From positions 92,110 to 156,109 of the forward strand of contig NZ_DASYDG010000026.1 of the NCBI RefSeq assembly GCF_036499745.1: a stretch of DNA of 64,000 nt. Reading direction: 5' to 3'. A program made the translations under genes and the position numbers. Positions 9,068 to 16,982 of the stretch are shown here, in pieces. The number at the start of each line of letters is the position of its first letter. Position 1 is the first letter of the stretch. Below the pieces are notes generated by a model, which was not told where the DNA came from, made no database searches, and was given only the letters and a program-made list of their open reading frames with translations. The stretch comes from Pinirhizobacter sp036499745. Lineage in GTDB: Bacteria; Pseudomonadota; Gammaproteobacteria; Xanthomonadales; Rhodanobacteraceae.

Positions 9068-10083
9068 TTCCGGCCGAAGAAACCAGCGAACGCGGCGATG
9101 GAGCGTTCGACACTGTCGTCGTCGATGTCCAGGTGCGTCACCAGGCGCACGGTAGGCAGGTAGCCGATACTTACGCGCACCTCGGCGGCACGCAGGTGCG
9201 CGTCGAGCGCCTGCAGGCGCTCCACCGGCACGCGGACGAACACCATGTTGGTGTGCTGTGCATCCACCGTCATGCCCTCAAGCCCGCGCAAGCCTTCGGC
9301 CAACCGCGCCGCACGCGCGTGGTCGTCCGCCAGCCGCGCCACGTGGTGATCGAGCGCATGCAGGCATGCAGCGGCCAGCATGCCTGCCTGGCGCCAGCCC
9401 CCGCCGGCAACCTTGCGCCAGCGGCGGGCGCGGTCGATGAAGGCGGTGCTCCCCAGTAACACCGAGCCCACCGGTGCACCCAGGCCCTTGGAGAAGCACA
9501 CCGATACGCTGTCGAAGCCGTCGGCCACCTCACGTGCCGTTACACCGTACGCCGTGGCGGCGTTGAACAGCCGCGCGCCGTCCAGATGCACGCCAAGCCC
9601 GTGGCGCCGGGCGAAATCCTGAGCCTCGCGCACATAGGGGCGCGGTAATGCCCGGCCATGCCAGGTGTTCTCCAGCGCCAGCAGGCGGGTACGGGCGAAG
9701 TGCGGATCCACCGGCTTCACCGCCGCTTCCAGGTCGGTGATGGCAAGCGAACCGTCGGGCTGGTGCGCAATCGGTTGCGGCTGGATCGACCCAAGCACGG
9801 CCGCGCCGCCACCTTCGAATTTATAGGTGTGGGCATCGGCGCCTACCAGGTACTCATCGCCCCGCTCGCAATGCGCCATCAGGCCGAGCAGGTTGCTTTG
9901 CGTACCGCTGGGCACGAACAGCCCCGCCTGGAAACCGAGGTCGGCAGCCAGGCGCTCCTGCAAGGCATTGACGGTGGGATCCTCGCCATACACATCGTCG
10001 CCCACGGGCGCATCGAGCATGGCCTCGCGCATGGCCCGGGTGGGCCGGGTGACGGTGTCGCTACGCAGGTCGATGATCGCCAT
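9064..10083 (-). CDS. ltaE: Low-specificity L-threonine aldolase
   Basis: A 339-residue PLP enzyme of the beta-eliminating lyase family. The N-terminus IDLRSDTVTRPT and GDDVYGEDP are hallmarks, and the Schiff-base lysine lies in CFSKGLGAPVGS. It cleaves threonine/allo-threonine to glycine and acetaldehyde. The ATG at 10083 was chosen because the family begins at this point; the open frame upstream shows no homology. Confidence 0.93.
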   Translation of the reverse strand: MAIIDLRSDTVTRPTRAMREAMLDAPVGDDVYGEDPTVNALQERLAADLGFQAGLFVPSGTQSNLLGLMAHCERGDEYLVGADAHTYKFEGGGAAVLGSIQPQPIAHQPDGSLAITDLEAAVKPVDPHFARTRLLALENTWHGRALPRPYVREAQDFARRHGLGVHLDGARLFNAATAYGVTAREVADGFDSVSVCFSKGLGAPVGSVLLGSTAFIDRARRWRKVAGGGWRQAGMLAAACLHALDHHVARLADDHARAARLAEGLRGLEGMTVDAQHTNMVFVRVPVERLQALDAHLRAAEVRVSIGYLPTVRLVTHLDIDDDSVERSIAAFAGFFGRN

Positions 10084-10231
10084 GGCGGGGCCCTGATCGC
10101 TGAAAACAGTCGATGTTACGGCCGGCCACCCATCGGCACAACGCAAACAGACTTCATGACCAGGGATATTTATCGTGCCTGGCGAATTGGTTAGGGTGTA
10201 CGTTGGCCGGGCTTCCCCAGGGATGCTTTCG

Positions 10232-10762
10232 ATGACGACAGAATCATCCAACAGCCATACCGGCACGCCCATCGTCGTGGTGATGGGCGTCTCGGGTTCC
10301 GGCAAGACCACCATCGGTCAGTTGCTGGCCACGCGGATGGAACGCGACTTCGTCGATTCCGACCAGCTGCATACGCCCCAAAGCGTGGCGAAGATGCGCG
10401 AGGGCATCCCCCTTACCGACGACGACCGCGAGCCCTGGCTCGAGGCCATCGAGGGTGTGATCAACAGACACCGCGACACCGGACGCGACCTGGTGCTGGC
10501 GGCCTCGGCATTGAAGGCCGTCTATCGCGAACGCCTCTCAGGCCCGGGCACGGTATTCCTGTTCCTGCATGGCACACCCGCCTTGCTGCGTGAGCGCCTG
10601 GCTACCCGCAAGGGTCATTTCTTCGATCCGCACCTGCTCGACAGCCAGCTGGCAACGCTGGAAGAACCCCATGGCGATGACGTTTACCGTGCGGAAATCG
10701 ACCAGACCGCCGCGCACATCGTCGACGGCTTCCTGGCCTGGCTCACCCACCGGCCTAGCTGA
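10232..10762 (+). CDS. gntK: Gluconokinase
   Basis: A 176-residue P-loop kinase. Walker A GVSGSGKT is at residues 19-26, followed by DSDQLHTPQSVAKMREGIPL and DDREPW, characteristic of GntK-type gluconokinases. It phosphorylates gluconate to 6-phosphogluconate, feeding the Entner-Doudoroff or pentose phosphate routes. An in-frame ATG at 10223 is possible; 10232 has the better-spaced purine-rich stretch. No gluconate transporter lies nearby. Confidence 0.92.
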   Translation: MTTESSNSHTGTPIVVVMGVSGSGKTTIGQLLATRMERDFVDSDQLHTPQSVAKMREGIPLTDDDREPWLEAIEGVINRHRDTGRDLVLAASALKAVYRERLSGPGTVFLFLHGTPALLRERLATRKGHFFDPHLLDSQLATLEEPHGDDVYRAEIDQTAAHIVDGFLAWLTHRPS

Positions 10763-11536
10763 TTATTTCGGGAAGTCGTTGATGATGCGCGTGGCCAGCG
10801 CCGGATATTTCTCGTCAAAGTGATGCGTGCCGGGCATCGGATGTACCACCACCCATGTCGGCAGGCTTTTGTCCGTACAGATCGAATCGTCGAAGTCGTC
10901 CGCGCCCCAGTAGCAGGCCACCGGTGGCTTGCCGTCCAGGGCCGCGATGGGTGGCATGGCCGGCGTATGCGGGATCGGGTTCACCCACTGGGTGACGATG
11001 CGCGCCTTGGTGGTGAACCAGTTGGCGACCATGTAGTCCTCCATCTCGATCTCCCAGTTCACATCGCGGCTGCCCGATAGCAGCACGATCTGCGCCACGG
11101 TTGCCCGGGTTTCCGGCGAAGCCTGTTCCAGGATGGATGGCGCCACGTCCGCACCGAAGGAAAAGCCCATCAACAGCACACGCTTCCTGTGCCAGCGCGC
11201 CAGGTACTGTTTCACGGCAGCGTCGAGCTCAGGTCCGGCCATTTCTACCGGCTTGTTGCGCCAGAAATACTTGAAGGAATTGATGCCCAGTACCGGCACG
11301 CCGCGATCGACCATCGCCTGGCCAAGGCCCTTGTCCAGGTCCGACCAGCCGCCGTCGCCGCTGTAGAACACCACCATCACATCGGCAAGCTCCGGCGGCG
11401 GCGTGATGCCACGCGCGCCGTCCAGCACCACGGCTGCTTCATCGAGCGACACATGCCTCCACGGCTGCCACCACAGCACACCGGCAACCACGATGAGCCC
11501 GACTACGCCCAGGCTCCAGCGGGTACTTCGCCTCAT
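10763..11536 (-). CDS. virJ: VirJ/AcvB-type virulence factor family hydrolase
   Basis: A 257-residue protein with an N-terminal signal anchor (VVGLIVVAGVLWW) and a periplasmic alpha/beta-hydrolase domain: FYSGDGGWSDLDKG and the nucleophile elbow GFSFGAD are the VirJ-domain signatures. In Agrobacterium the homologue AcvB hydrolyses lysyl-phosphatidylglycerol made by the MprF-like LpiA. Here the start overlaps the mprF stop (ATGA), exactly the same pairing, so turnover of aminoacyl-phosphatidylglycerol is the likely role. Confidence 0.87.
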   Translation of the reverse strand: MRRSTRWSLGVVGLIVVAGVLWWQPWRHVSLDEAAVVLDGARGITPPPELADVMVVFYSGDGGWSDLDKGLGQAMVDRGVPVLGINSFKYFWRNKPVEMAGPELDAAVKQYLARWHRKRVLLMGFSFGADVAPSILEQASPETRATVAQIVLLSGSRDVNWEIEMEDYMVANWFTTKARIVTQWVNPIPHTPAMPPIAALDGKPPVACYWGADDFDDSICTDKSLPTWVVVHPMPGTHHFDEKYPALATRIINDFPK

Positions 11537-14181
11537 CGACGCACCACGCCGGTCAGGCCGCCGGAAATCAGGCTGGCCACATTGGTCAGCGCCACCGGCA
11601 GGCCGATGCCGCCGGATACCGCCAGGTAGCGCGGTTCCCACTCGGGCCCGAATTTTTCCTTGTACTGGTGCAGGCCGCGGAAGTTGTAGAAGCGTTCGCC
11701 ACGGCCGAACACCATGGCACCGAAGCGGTTCCACAACGGTGCCATGCGCCGGTTGCGCAGGCCCGACAGCGGCGCCATGCCGAGGTTGAACCAACAGTAG
11801 CCTTCGCCGCGGGCCCAGATCATGAGTTCGATAAAGAGGTAATCCATGATGCCGGCCGGTCCATCGGGAAGATGGCGCATGAGATCCACCGAAGCCTCTT
11901 CCTTGCTGTCTGTCAGCAACAGGTTGGCGAAGGCAACCGGGTTGCCATCGAGCCATGCTACCGCCATCGGCGTGCGGACCAGATAGCTTTCGTCGAAACC
12001 GCCAAGTGAGAAGCCCTTCTCGCGCACGTGCTTGTCATGCAGCCAGGCATCGGACACGGGTTTGAGCCGCGGCAGCAGGGCGGCCACACCCTCAGGTGGC
12101 ACGATCTGCAAGGTCAGGCCATCGCGATGCAGCTTGTTGACGATGTTGCGCAAACTCTTGCGCGATTTTCCATCGAGGTTGAAGTCGGCAAGTTTTACCC
12201 TCGCCTCTTCACCTATCTTCATCAGGTGCATGCCCATATCCAGGTACAGGTCCAGGTCGTCCGGCCGCACCTGGTAGAACAACGGCCATCCGCCAGCCTG
12301 CTCGCACAACTCGCGGAAGCTCCAGACGATCTCGCGTCGGGCCGCCTCATCGATGCCTACCGGATCGCCCATCGCCACCCAGCTGCGGCCTTCGATGTCG
12401 TACATCACGAAGGCTTTGTCGTCTGGTGCGAACAGCAACGTCTTGTCGCCCATCAGGGCCAGGTGGGCCTGGGATGAGTTGAACGACTTCACCAGCGGCA
12501 GGGCGCGCTGGATGTCGGCATCGCTCGGTGGCAGCGGCCGCGTACGCATCGGACGGATCAGCTTGGCCAGGGCGAATATCAGGCCCGCCGCCGCCGCGCC
12601 CACCAGGGCGCGCAGGGCCCGCGGCGCGTTGCCGTGGCGGAAGGAGAATTCCCACCACAGGTTGCTGTTGTATTCCACGTGCTTGAGGCTGAACACCACA
12701 AGCCAGGTGGTGCAGCCCAGCACCCCGATGATGGCGAGGATCCAGCCCACCGAGAACGTACTGGTGAAAAGCGACGCGCGGCGGTAGAAATGCCGGTGCG
12801 CCGGCGCCAGGGCCAGGGCCAGCAGGCTCAGCAGTGCCGCTTCGGCATAGGCCACGCCCTTGAGCACCGAGAGCACCGCGCCGATCACCAGCAGCACCAG
12901 GGTCAGCACGTAGGCCGCGTCCAGGCGACGCTGCAGGCCGCGGGCCAGGATCAGCAGCATCATGCCGATCACGCTGGAGAGAAAATGCGAGGCCTCCAGC
13001 ACCGGCAAAGGCAGTACGCCGCGCAGCATGTCCATGCGGCCGGGCGAGGCGGAGGTGACGCCGGAGAACAGCAGCACCGCGCCGGACACCAGGGTGAGGC
13101 CGGCGAAGAACGGTGGCAGGAGACCAGCGAACCAGGGCGGCACCATGCTTTTCTTGGTCAGCGTCCGCGCTTCGCGCAGCAGCACCATCAAGGTGGCGGC
13201 GCATAGCGGCAACAGGTAATAAACCACGCGGAAAGCGGCCAGCGCGCCCAGGATCGGCGCTTCCAGGCCTTCATTACCGGCGGCGCCGAAGCCCGCCAGC
13301 ATCACCGCCTCGAACACGCCCAGGCCGCCGGGCACGTGGCTGATCAGGCCGGCCATCTGCGCCAGCACGAACACCGCAAGGAAATGCCCGAAGCCGGAGT
13401 TCGCATCATCGGGCATCAGCACGTACAGCACGCTCGCTGCCAGCCACCAGTCCACCGCGCCGATGGCCACCTGGCGGAAGGCAGGACCAGGCTTGGGCAA
13501 TATCGCGTGCCAGCGCCACAGCTTGATCGGCCGGCGGATGATCCGGCTACCGAAAATCCAGGTGAGCGGCACCAGCGCCAACACGATCGCCACAGGGATG
13601 CGCAAATTGGCGAAAGGAAGTTCGTCCGGCAACGGCACCAGCAGCAAGGTGACGCCGGTAAGTGCGCATAGGCCCAGCCAGAAGGCGCCGGTGCAATACA
13701 ACACCACCCGCGCGATCTGCGTATTGGTGAGGCCCGCCTGGATGTAGTAGCGGTAACGGATGGAGCCGGAGATCAGCAGCGACATGCCAAGCACATTGCT
13801 GAAGGCATAGCTGATGAATGAGATCAGCGACACCTCACGCCGGGGCAAGGCGACATCCACCGACTTCAGGCCATACCAGTCGTAGAGAGTCATCACCATG
13901 TAGCCGACGGCGGTGAGCGCCATGGCCACCACGATCTGCCAGCCCTGCAGGTCGTGAACGTAATGCGAGACTTCGCTATAGCTGACTTCGCTGGCAAGGC
14001 TATGCAGCGCCCACAGTGCCAGGCACAGCAACACCGCCGACAATAGCGGCCCCGCCAGACGGCGCATGACCGCCATGAAATGGCTCGAACGCACCACCAA
14101 TGCGTCCTGCCCGACCTGCTCCACCACCTGGCGATTGCTCCCGAACCCGTCGCTCACGCGATAGGGTGCCACAGGCGCCAT
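11533..14181 (-). CDS. mprF: Bifunctional aminoacyl-phosphatidylglycerol synthase/flippase MprF
   Basis: An 882-residue membrane protein. The N-terminal two-thirds contain many membrane segments (flippase domain, with HVPGGLGVFEAVML typical of the family), and the C-terminal about 300 residues form the soluble DUF2156 GNAT-like synthase (SRKSLRNIVNKLHRDG and FNLGMAPLSG blocks). It transfers Lys or Ala from tRNA to phosphatidylglycerol and flips the product, lowering surface charge and raising resistance to cationic peptides. It is followed by virJ in a two-gene operon. Confidence 0.93.
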   Translation of the reverse strand: MAPVAPYRVSDGFGSNRQVVEQVGQDALVVRSSHFMAVMRRLAGPLLSAVLLCLALWALHSLASEVSYSEVSHYVHDLQGWQIVVAMALTAVGYMVMTLYDWYGLKSVDVALPRREVSLISFISYAFSNVLGMSLLISGSIRYRYYIQAGLTNTQIARVVLYCTGAFWLGLCALTGVTLLLVPLPDELPFANLRIPVAIVLALVPLTWIFGSRIIRRPIKLWRWHAILPKPGPAFRQVAIGAVDWWLAASVLYVLMPDDANSGFGHFLAVFVLAQMAGLISHVPGGLGVFEAVMLAGFGAAGNEGLEAPILGALAAFRVVYYLLPLCAATLMVLLREARTLTKKSMVPPWFAGLLPPFFAGLTLVSGAVLLFSGVTSASPGRMDMLRGVLPLPVLEASHFLSSVIGMMLLILARGLQRRLDAAYVLTLVLLVIGAVLSVLKGVAYAEAALLSLLALALAPAHRHFYRRASLFTSTFSVGWILAIIGVLGCTTWLVVFSLKHVEYNSNLWWEFSFRHGNAPRALRALVGAAAAGLIFALAKLIRPMRTRPLPPSDADIQRALPLVKSFNSSQAHLALMGDKTLLFAPDDKAFVMYDIEGRSWVAMGDPVGIDEAARREIVWSFRELCEQAGGWPLFYQVRPDDLDLYLDMGMHLMKIGEEARVKLADFNLDGKSRKSLRNIVNKLHRDGLTLQIVPPEGVAALLPRLKPVSDAWLHDKHVREKGFSLGGFDESYLVRTPMAVAWLDGNPVAFANLLLTDSKEEASVDLMRHLPDGPAGIMDYLFIELMIWARGEGYCWFNLGMAPLSGLRNRRMAPLWNRFGAMVFGRGERFYNFRGLHQYKEKFGPEWEPRYLAVSGGIGLPVALTNVASLISGGLTGVVRR

Positions 14182-14204
14182 GCCAATAGCGTCACCACGT
14201 GGGA

Positions 14205-14774
14205 TCAGGCCGGGTTCTGCAGCATGGCGAGCACGGCTTTCCGGCCCGCGGCGAGGATGTCGTCGGACAAGGCCGGATCGCTGACGGCCCGCGCCAGCGT
14301 CATGCTACCCACCATGGAACTGAAGGCTGCCATCGCGATTGCCTTTTTCTGCCGGGCGGACATCGCATCAGGAAGGGCGCCACGGATAGTTGCCAGGATC
14401 TCACCCAGCTCGTCGGTGAAGCCTTCGCGCACCTCATCGGAGGCGCGCGCAATTTCCTGCGAGAGGGTGGCCGCCGGGCAGCCCCTTCCCGGGTGGTCCC
14501 GGTGGGCGGTGGACAGGTAGCGCTCGACCAGGGCCACCAGTGAGCCATCTTTCTCGAAGCGGGCCTTGGTGGCCTCCAGGGCGTTGGCCATGGCCTCGCG
14601 GGCCAGGGCGTCCTTGGAATCAAAGTGGTTATAGAAGCCGCCCTGGGTGAGGCCGATGCCCCCCATCAGGTTGGCCACACCCACCGCATCGATACCCTCC
14701 TCACGGAAGCGGCGGGCGGCCTCGACCAGGATCTTCTCCCGAGTGGCTTCTTTATGTCCCTTGTCGTAACGCAT
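14205..14774 (-). CDS. TetR-family regulator divergent from an SDR gene
   Basis: A 189-residue TetR protein: N-terminal HTH (ATREKILVEAARRFREEG, then LTQGGFYNHFDSKDAL, the recognition helix) and a ligand-binding helical C-terminus with HPGRGCPAATL, common in AcrR/LfrR-like subgroups. The start MRYDKGHKE at 14774 was preferred; an in-frame ATG at 14804 would add ten unconserved residues. It is divergent from the SDR gene at 14907, and a 16-bp palindrome in between is its probable operator. Confidence 0.88.
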   Translation of the reverse strand: MRYDKGHKEATREKILVEAARRFREEGIDAVGVANLMGGIGLTQGGFYNHFDSKDALAREAMANALEATKARFEKDGSLVALVERYLSTAHRDHPGRGCPAATLSQEIARASDEVREGFTDELGEILATIRGALPDAMSARQKKAIAMAAFSSMVGSMTLARAVSDPALSDDILAAGRKAVLAMLQNPA

Positions 14775-14873
14775 GGCGAACGCCTGTTGGATGACACCTG
14801 ACATATGATGGCATGCCGCAGATGAAGCAATACCTGCGCAAGGGGGTTGAAGAACCGGCAGGGCGCCCTATTA

Positions 14874-14889
14874 AATGATGGTCATCATT
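14874..14889. promoter_or_regulatory. Palindrome, probable TetR operator
   Basis: Perfect 7-bp arms AATGATG and CATCATT flank a 2-bp centre (AATGATGGTCATCATT), 18 bp upstream of the SDR ATG and in the divergent gap next to the TetR gene. Length, symmetry and position are typical of TetR-type operators, so the regulator probably represses the SDR gene and perhaps itself. Confidence 0.6.
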
Positions 14890-14906
14890 CAACTGAAGGA
14901 ACCACC

Positions 14907-15614
14907 ATGGAAATCAAAGGCAAGAACGTCCTGGTCACCGGCGCCAACCGCGGCCTCGGCCGCACTTTCGCCCAGACCCTGCTCAAGCTGGGGGCCGCCA
15001 AAGTCTATGCCGGTGCTCGGGACCCCTCCACGGTGGACCTCCCCGGCGCCATCCCGGTGCGGCTGGACGTCACCGACCCCGACACCGTCGCCGCAGCCGC
15101 CCGCGCCCACCCGGACGTGGATATCGTGATCAACAATGCCGGCGTCTCCGAGCCAAAGTCGAGCCTGCTCGATGACGGCGCACGGTCGGCACTGGATGCC
15201 CAGTTCGCCACCAACCTGTTCGGCGTGCTCTCGGTAAGCCAGGCCTTCGCACCGTCGCTGCGCAAGCGCCACGGCGCCGTGGTGAATGTACTTTCGGCGC
15301 TGAGTTGGATCTCGCTGCCGACCTCGCTGGTCTATTCGGTCAGCAAGGCCGCCGCCTGGGCCCTGACCAATGGCCTGCGCAGCGAGCTGCATGCCGACGG
15401 TGTGCAGGTATTGGGCGTGCATGTGGGCTACATCGATACCGACATGGTGAAGAATGTCACGGCTCCCAAGACGCATCCGCAGGTCGTAGTAGACGCGGTG
15501 CTCAAGGCGCTTGAAGCGGGCGAGGAAGAAGTGCTGATCGATGAAACCGCCCGCCAGGTCAAGGCCGGCTTCAACGCCCCGCGTGCGGCATACCTGGGCG
15601 AAAAGCTCAGCTGA
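14907..15614 (+). CDS. Short-chain dehydrogenase/reductase
   Basis: A 235-residue classical SDR. The NAD(P)-binding TGANRGLG is at the N-terminus, the NNAG motif follows (IVINNAGVSEP), and the catalytic Tyr-x3-Lys is YSVSK with an upstream Ser. GAAG-type spacing and a basic residue suggest NADP use, but this is uncertain. The start follows AAGGA by 7 bp. The divergent TetR gene and the palindrome before the start point to inducible expression, probably a detoxification reductase. Confidence 0.9.
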   Translation: MEIKGKNVLVTGANRGLGRTFAQTLLKLGAAKVYAGARDPSTVDLPGAIPVRLDVTDPDTVAAAARAHPDVDIVINNAGVSEPKSSLLDDGARSALDAQFATNLFGVLSVSQAFAPSLRKRHGAVVNVLSALSWISLPTSLVYSVSKAAAWALTNGLRSELHADGVQVLGVHVGYIDTDMVKNVTAPKTHPQVVVDAVLKALEAGEEEVLIDETARQVKAGFNAPRAAYLGEKLS

Positions 15615-15652
15615 CATTGCATGGCCTACGCGTGACCGGGCATGCTCGGTGG

Positions 15653-16588
15653 ATGAAGCCTATCGCGCGTGACGCCATGCCCACCTGCCACCGCGCAAGC
15701 GGCATTTTCTTGCGCGCAGGAATGCTCCTTGTGTTCCTCGCCTGCCTGACCGGTTGCGAGGCAACGCTTTTCGCCGGGCTCAACGCTACCGACCACCGTC
15801 ATGGCATTGAGCCCACGCGCGACATTACCTTCGACCCGTCCACTGGCCTGAAGCTGGACGTTTATCGGCCGGCCGACGCGGTCAATGCACCGGTCGTGGT
15901 GTTCTTCTACGGCGGAAGCTGGACCGGCGGCAAGCGGCAGTGGTATCGCTTCGTCGGTACGGCGCTGGCCTCGCGCGGCATCGTCGCGGTGATTCCCGAT
16001 TACCGGAAATATCCCCGGGTGAAGATGGACGGCTTCATGGCTGACGCAGCCCGCGCCGTTGCATGGACGCATGCCCATGCCGGGGAATTCGGCGGCGACG
16101 CCTCGCGCTTGTTCATCATGGGCCACTCCGCTGGCGGACACATCGCCGGATTGCTTGCCACCGATGGCCACTGGTTACAGGCGCAGGGCATGACCACGCG
16201 GGAGCTGGCCGGCTTCATCGGCCTGGCCGGGGTGTACGACTTCGTGCCCATCGCGTCAAACGAGAAGGACATGCTGGGCATGTTCGGCCATTTGCCATCT
16301 GAGCAGCATCGCGCCCAGCCGATCGATTTCGTGGACGGAGATGAACCGCCGATGCTGCTCCTGCATGGCCTGGCCGATAAGGAAGTGGACGTACACAACT
16401 CCAACTCGCTGGCCGATGTCATGAAGGCCCATGGGGAGCCGGTATTGCTGAAATTATATCCGGGGATAAGTCACTCGGGCCTCGTACTGGCGTTGTCTAC
16501 CCCTCTGCAGGCGAAGAAGCCGGTACTCGGCGACGTGGTTTCCTTTATCCATCAAGCACCTCCGGCGCGCGGCGCAAAAACACCATAA
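15653..16588 (+). CDS. Lipoprotein alpha/beta-hydrolase (carboxylesterase-like)
   Basis: About 311 residues. An N-terminal signal with a lipobox-like LACLTGC suggests a lipid-anchored envelope protein. The hydrolase core is clear: FFYGGSWTGGKRQWYRF (oxyanion hole), DYRKYP, and the nucleophile elbow GHSAGGH; a late Asp in HGLADKEVD and His in GISHSG complete the triad. This matches the BD-FAE/esterase group. Several in-frame starts exist (TTG at 15617, ATG at 15677); 15653 was chosen as a compromise. Its 3' end overlaps the first NrdR-like box of the next operon. Confidence 0.82.
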   Translation: MKPIARDAMPTCHRASGIFLRAGMLLVFLACLTGCEATLFAGLNATDHRHGIEPTRDITFDPSTGLKLDVYRPADAVNAPVVVFFYGGSWTGGKRQWYRFVGTALASRGIVAVIPDYRKYPRVKMDGFMADAARAVAWTHAHAGEFGGDASRLFIMGHSAGGHIAGLLATDGHWLQAQGMTTRELAGFIGLAGVYDFVPIASNEKDMLGMFGHLPSEQHRAQPIDFVDGDEPPMLLLHGLADKEVDVHNSNSLADVMKAHGEPVLLKLYPGISHSGLVLALSTPLQAKKPVLGDVVSFIHQAPPARGAKTP

Positions 16589-16595
16589 CTTGTGT
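16580..16595. promoter_or_regulatory. NrdR-like box 1
   Basis: ACACCATAACTTGTGT resembles the palindromic NrdR consensus (ACACWATATATWGTGT) at 13 of 16 positions. It lies 32 bp upstream of a second similar site, the three-helical-turn spacing usual for paired NrdR boxes, and abuts the -35 element of the nrdA promoter. NrdR represses ribonucleotide reductase genes when deoxynucleotide levels are high. Confidence 0.62.
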
Positions 16596-16623
16596 TGACC
16601 CTACCATCGGTCACCTATATCTT
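16595..16623 (+). promoter_or_regulatory. Predicted sigma70 promoter of nrdA-nrdB
   Basis: TTGACC (16595-16600) and TATCTT (16618-16623) are separated by 17 bp, giving a plausible housekeeping promoter just upstream of the cobalamin riboswitch. Both NrdR-like boxes overlap its elements, as expected for repression by promoter occlusion. Confidence 0.55.
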
Positions 16624-16627
16624 GTGA
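16612..16627. promoter_or_regulatory. NrdR-like box 2
   Basis: CACCTATATCTTGTGA matches the NrdR consensus core at 11 of 16 positions and overlaps the predicted -10. It starts 32 bp after box 1. It is weaker than box 1, but the pairing and location upstream of nrdA support the call. Confidence 0.55.
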
Positions 16628-16630
16628 TCC

Positions 16631-16816
16631 GTTGGTGCCCTGTCCAGTTTCTCGGCCATGGCTTAATAGGGAATCCGGTGTGAATCCGGGACTGCCCCGC
16701 AGCGGTAAGTGGAAACGAACCCGTCACAAGCACTGGTCCGCGATCGGATCGGGAAGCGACGGCTAGGAAAACCCCTTGAAGGGGCCCGCCACGAGTCCGA
16801 AGACCTGCCAGCAACC
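16631..16816 (+). ncRNA. Cobalamin (AdoCbl) riboswitch upstream of nrdA
   Basis: The leader contains the conserved B12-box and core of cobalamin riboswitches: GAATCCGGTGTGAATCCGGG, then ACTGCCCCGCAGCGGTAAG, and the 3' block GAGTCCGAAGACCTGCC, in the right order and spacing. A strong stem (CCCCTTGAAGGGG) sits between the core and the 3' block. About 165 nt of further leader separates it from the nrdA ATG. It should lower class I ribonucleotide reductase expression when adenosylcobalamin is plentiful, as is known for Streptomyces nrdAB, where a B12-dependent class II enzyme takes over. Confidence 0.92.
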
Positions 16817-16982
16817 AGCGCCAGAGCGGCGATGGTTAGTGGTGACGGCTTCCGCGGGGAAGCGCGTTGCGAGGCGGGCGCCGTTGCCTGCACTTGCGCG
16901 TCCCTTCCGCGTGTTGCTTCTCGCCACGTTGCGGTCCCTGCGCGCGGGAGCAGGCCATCGAACGTCTTGCCAGGGCCTTGCC

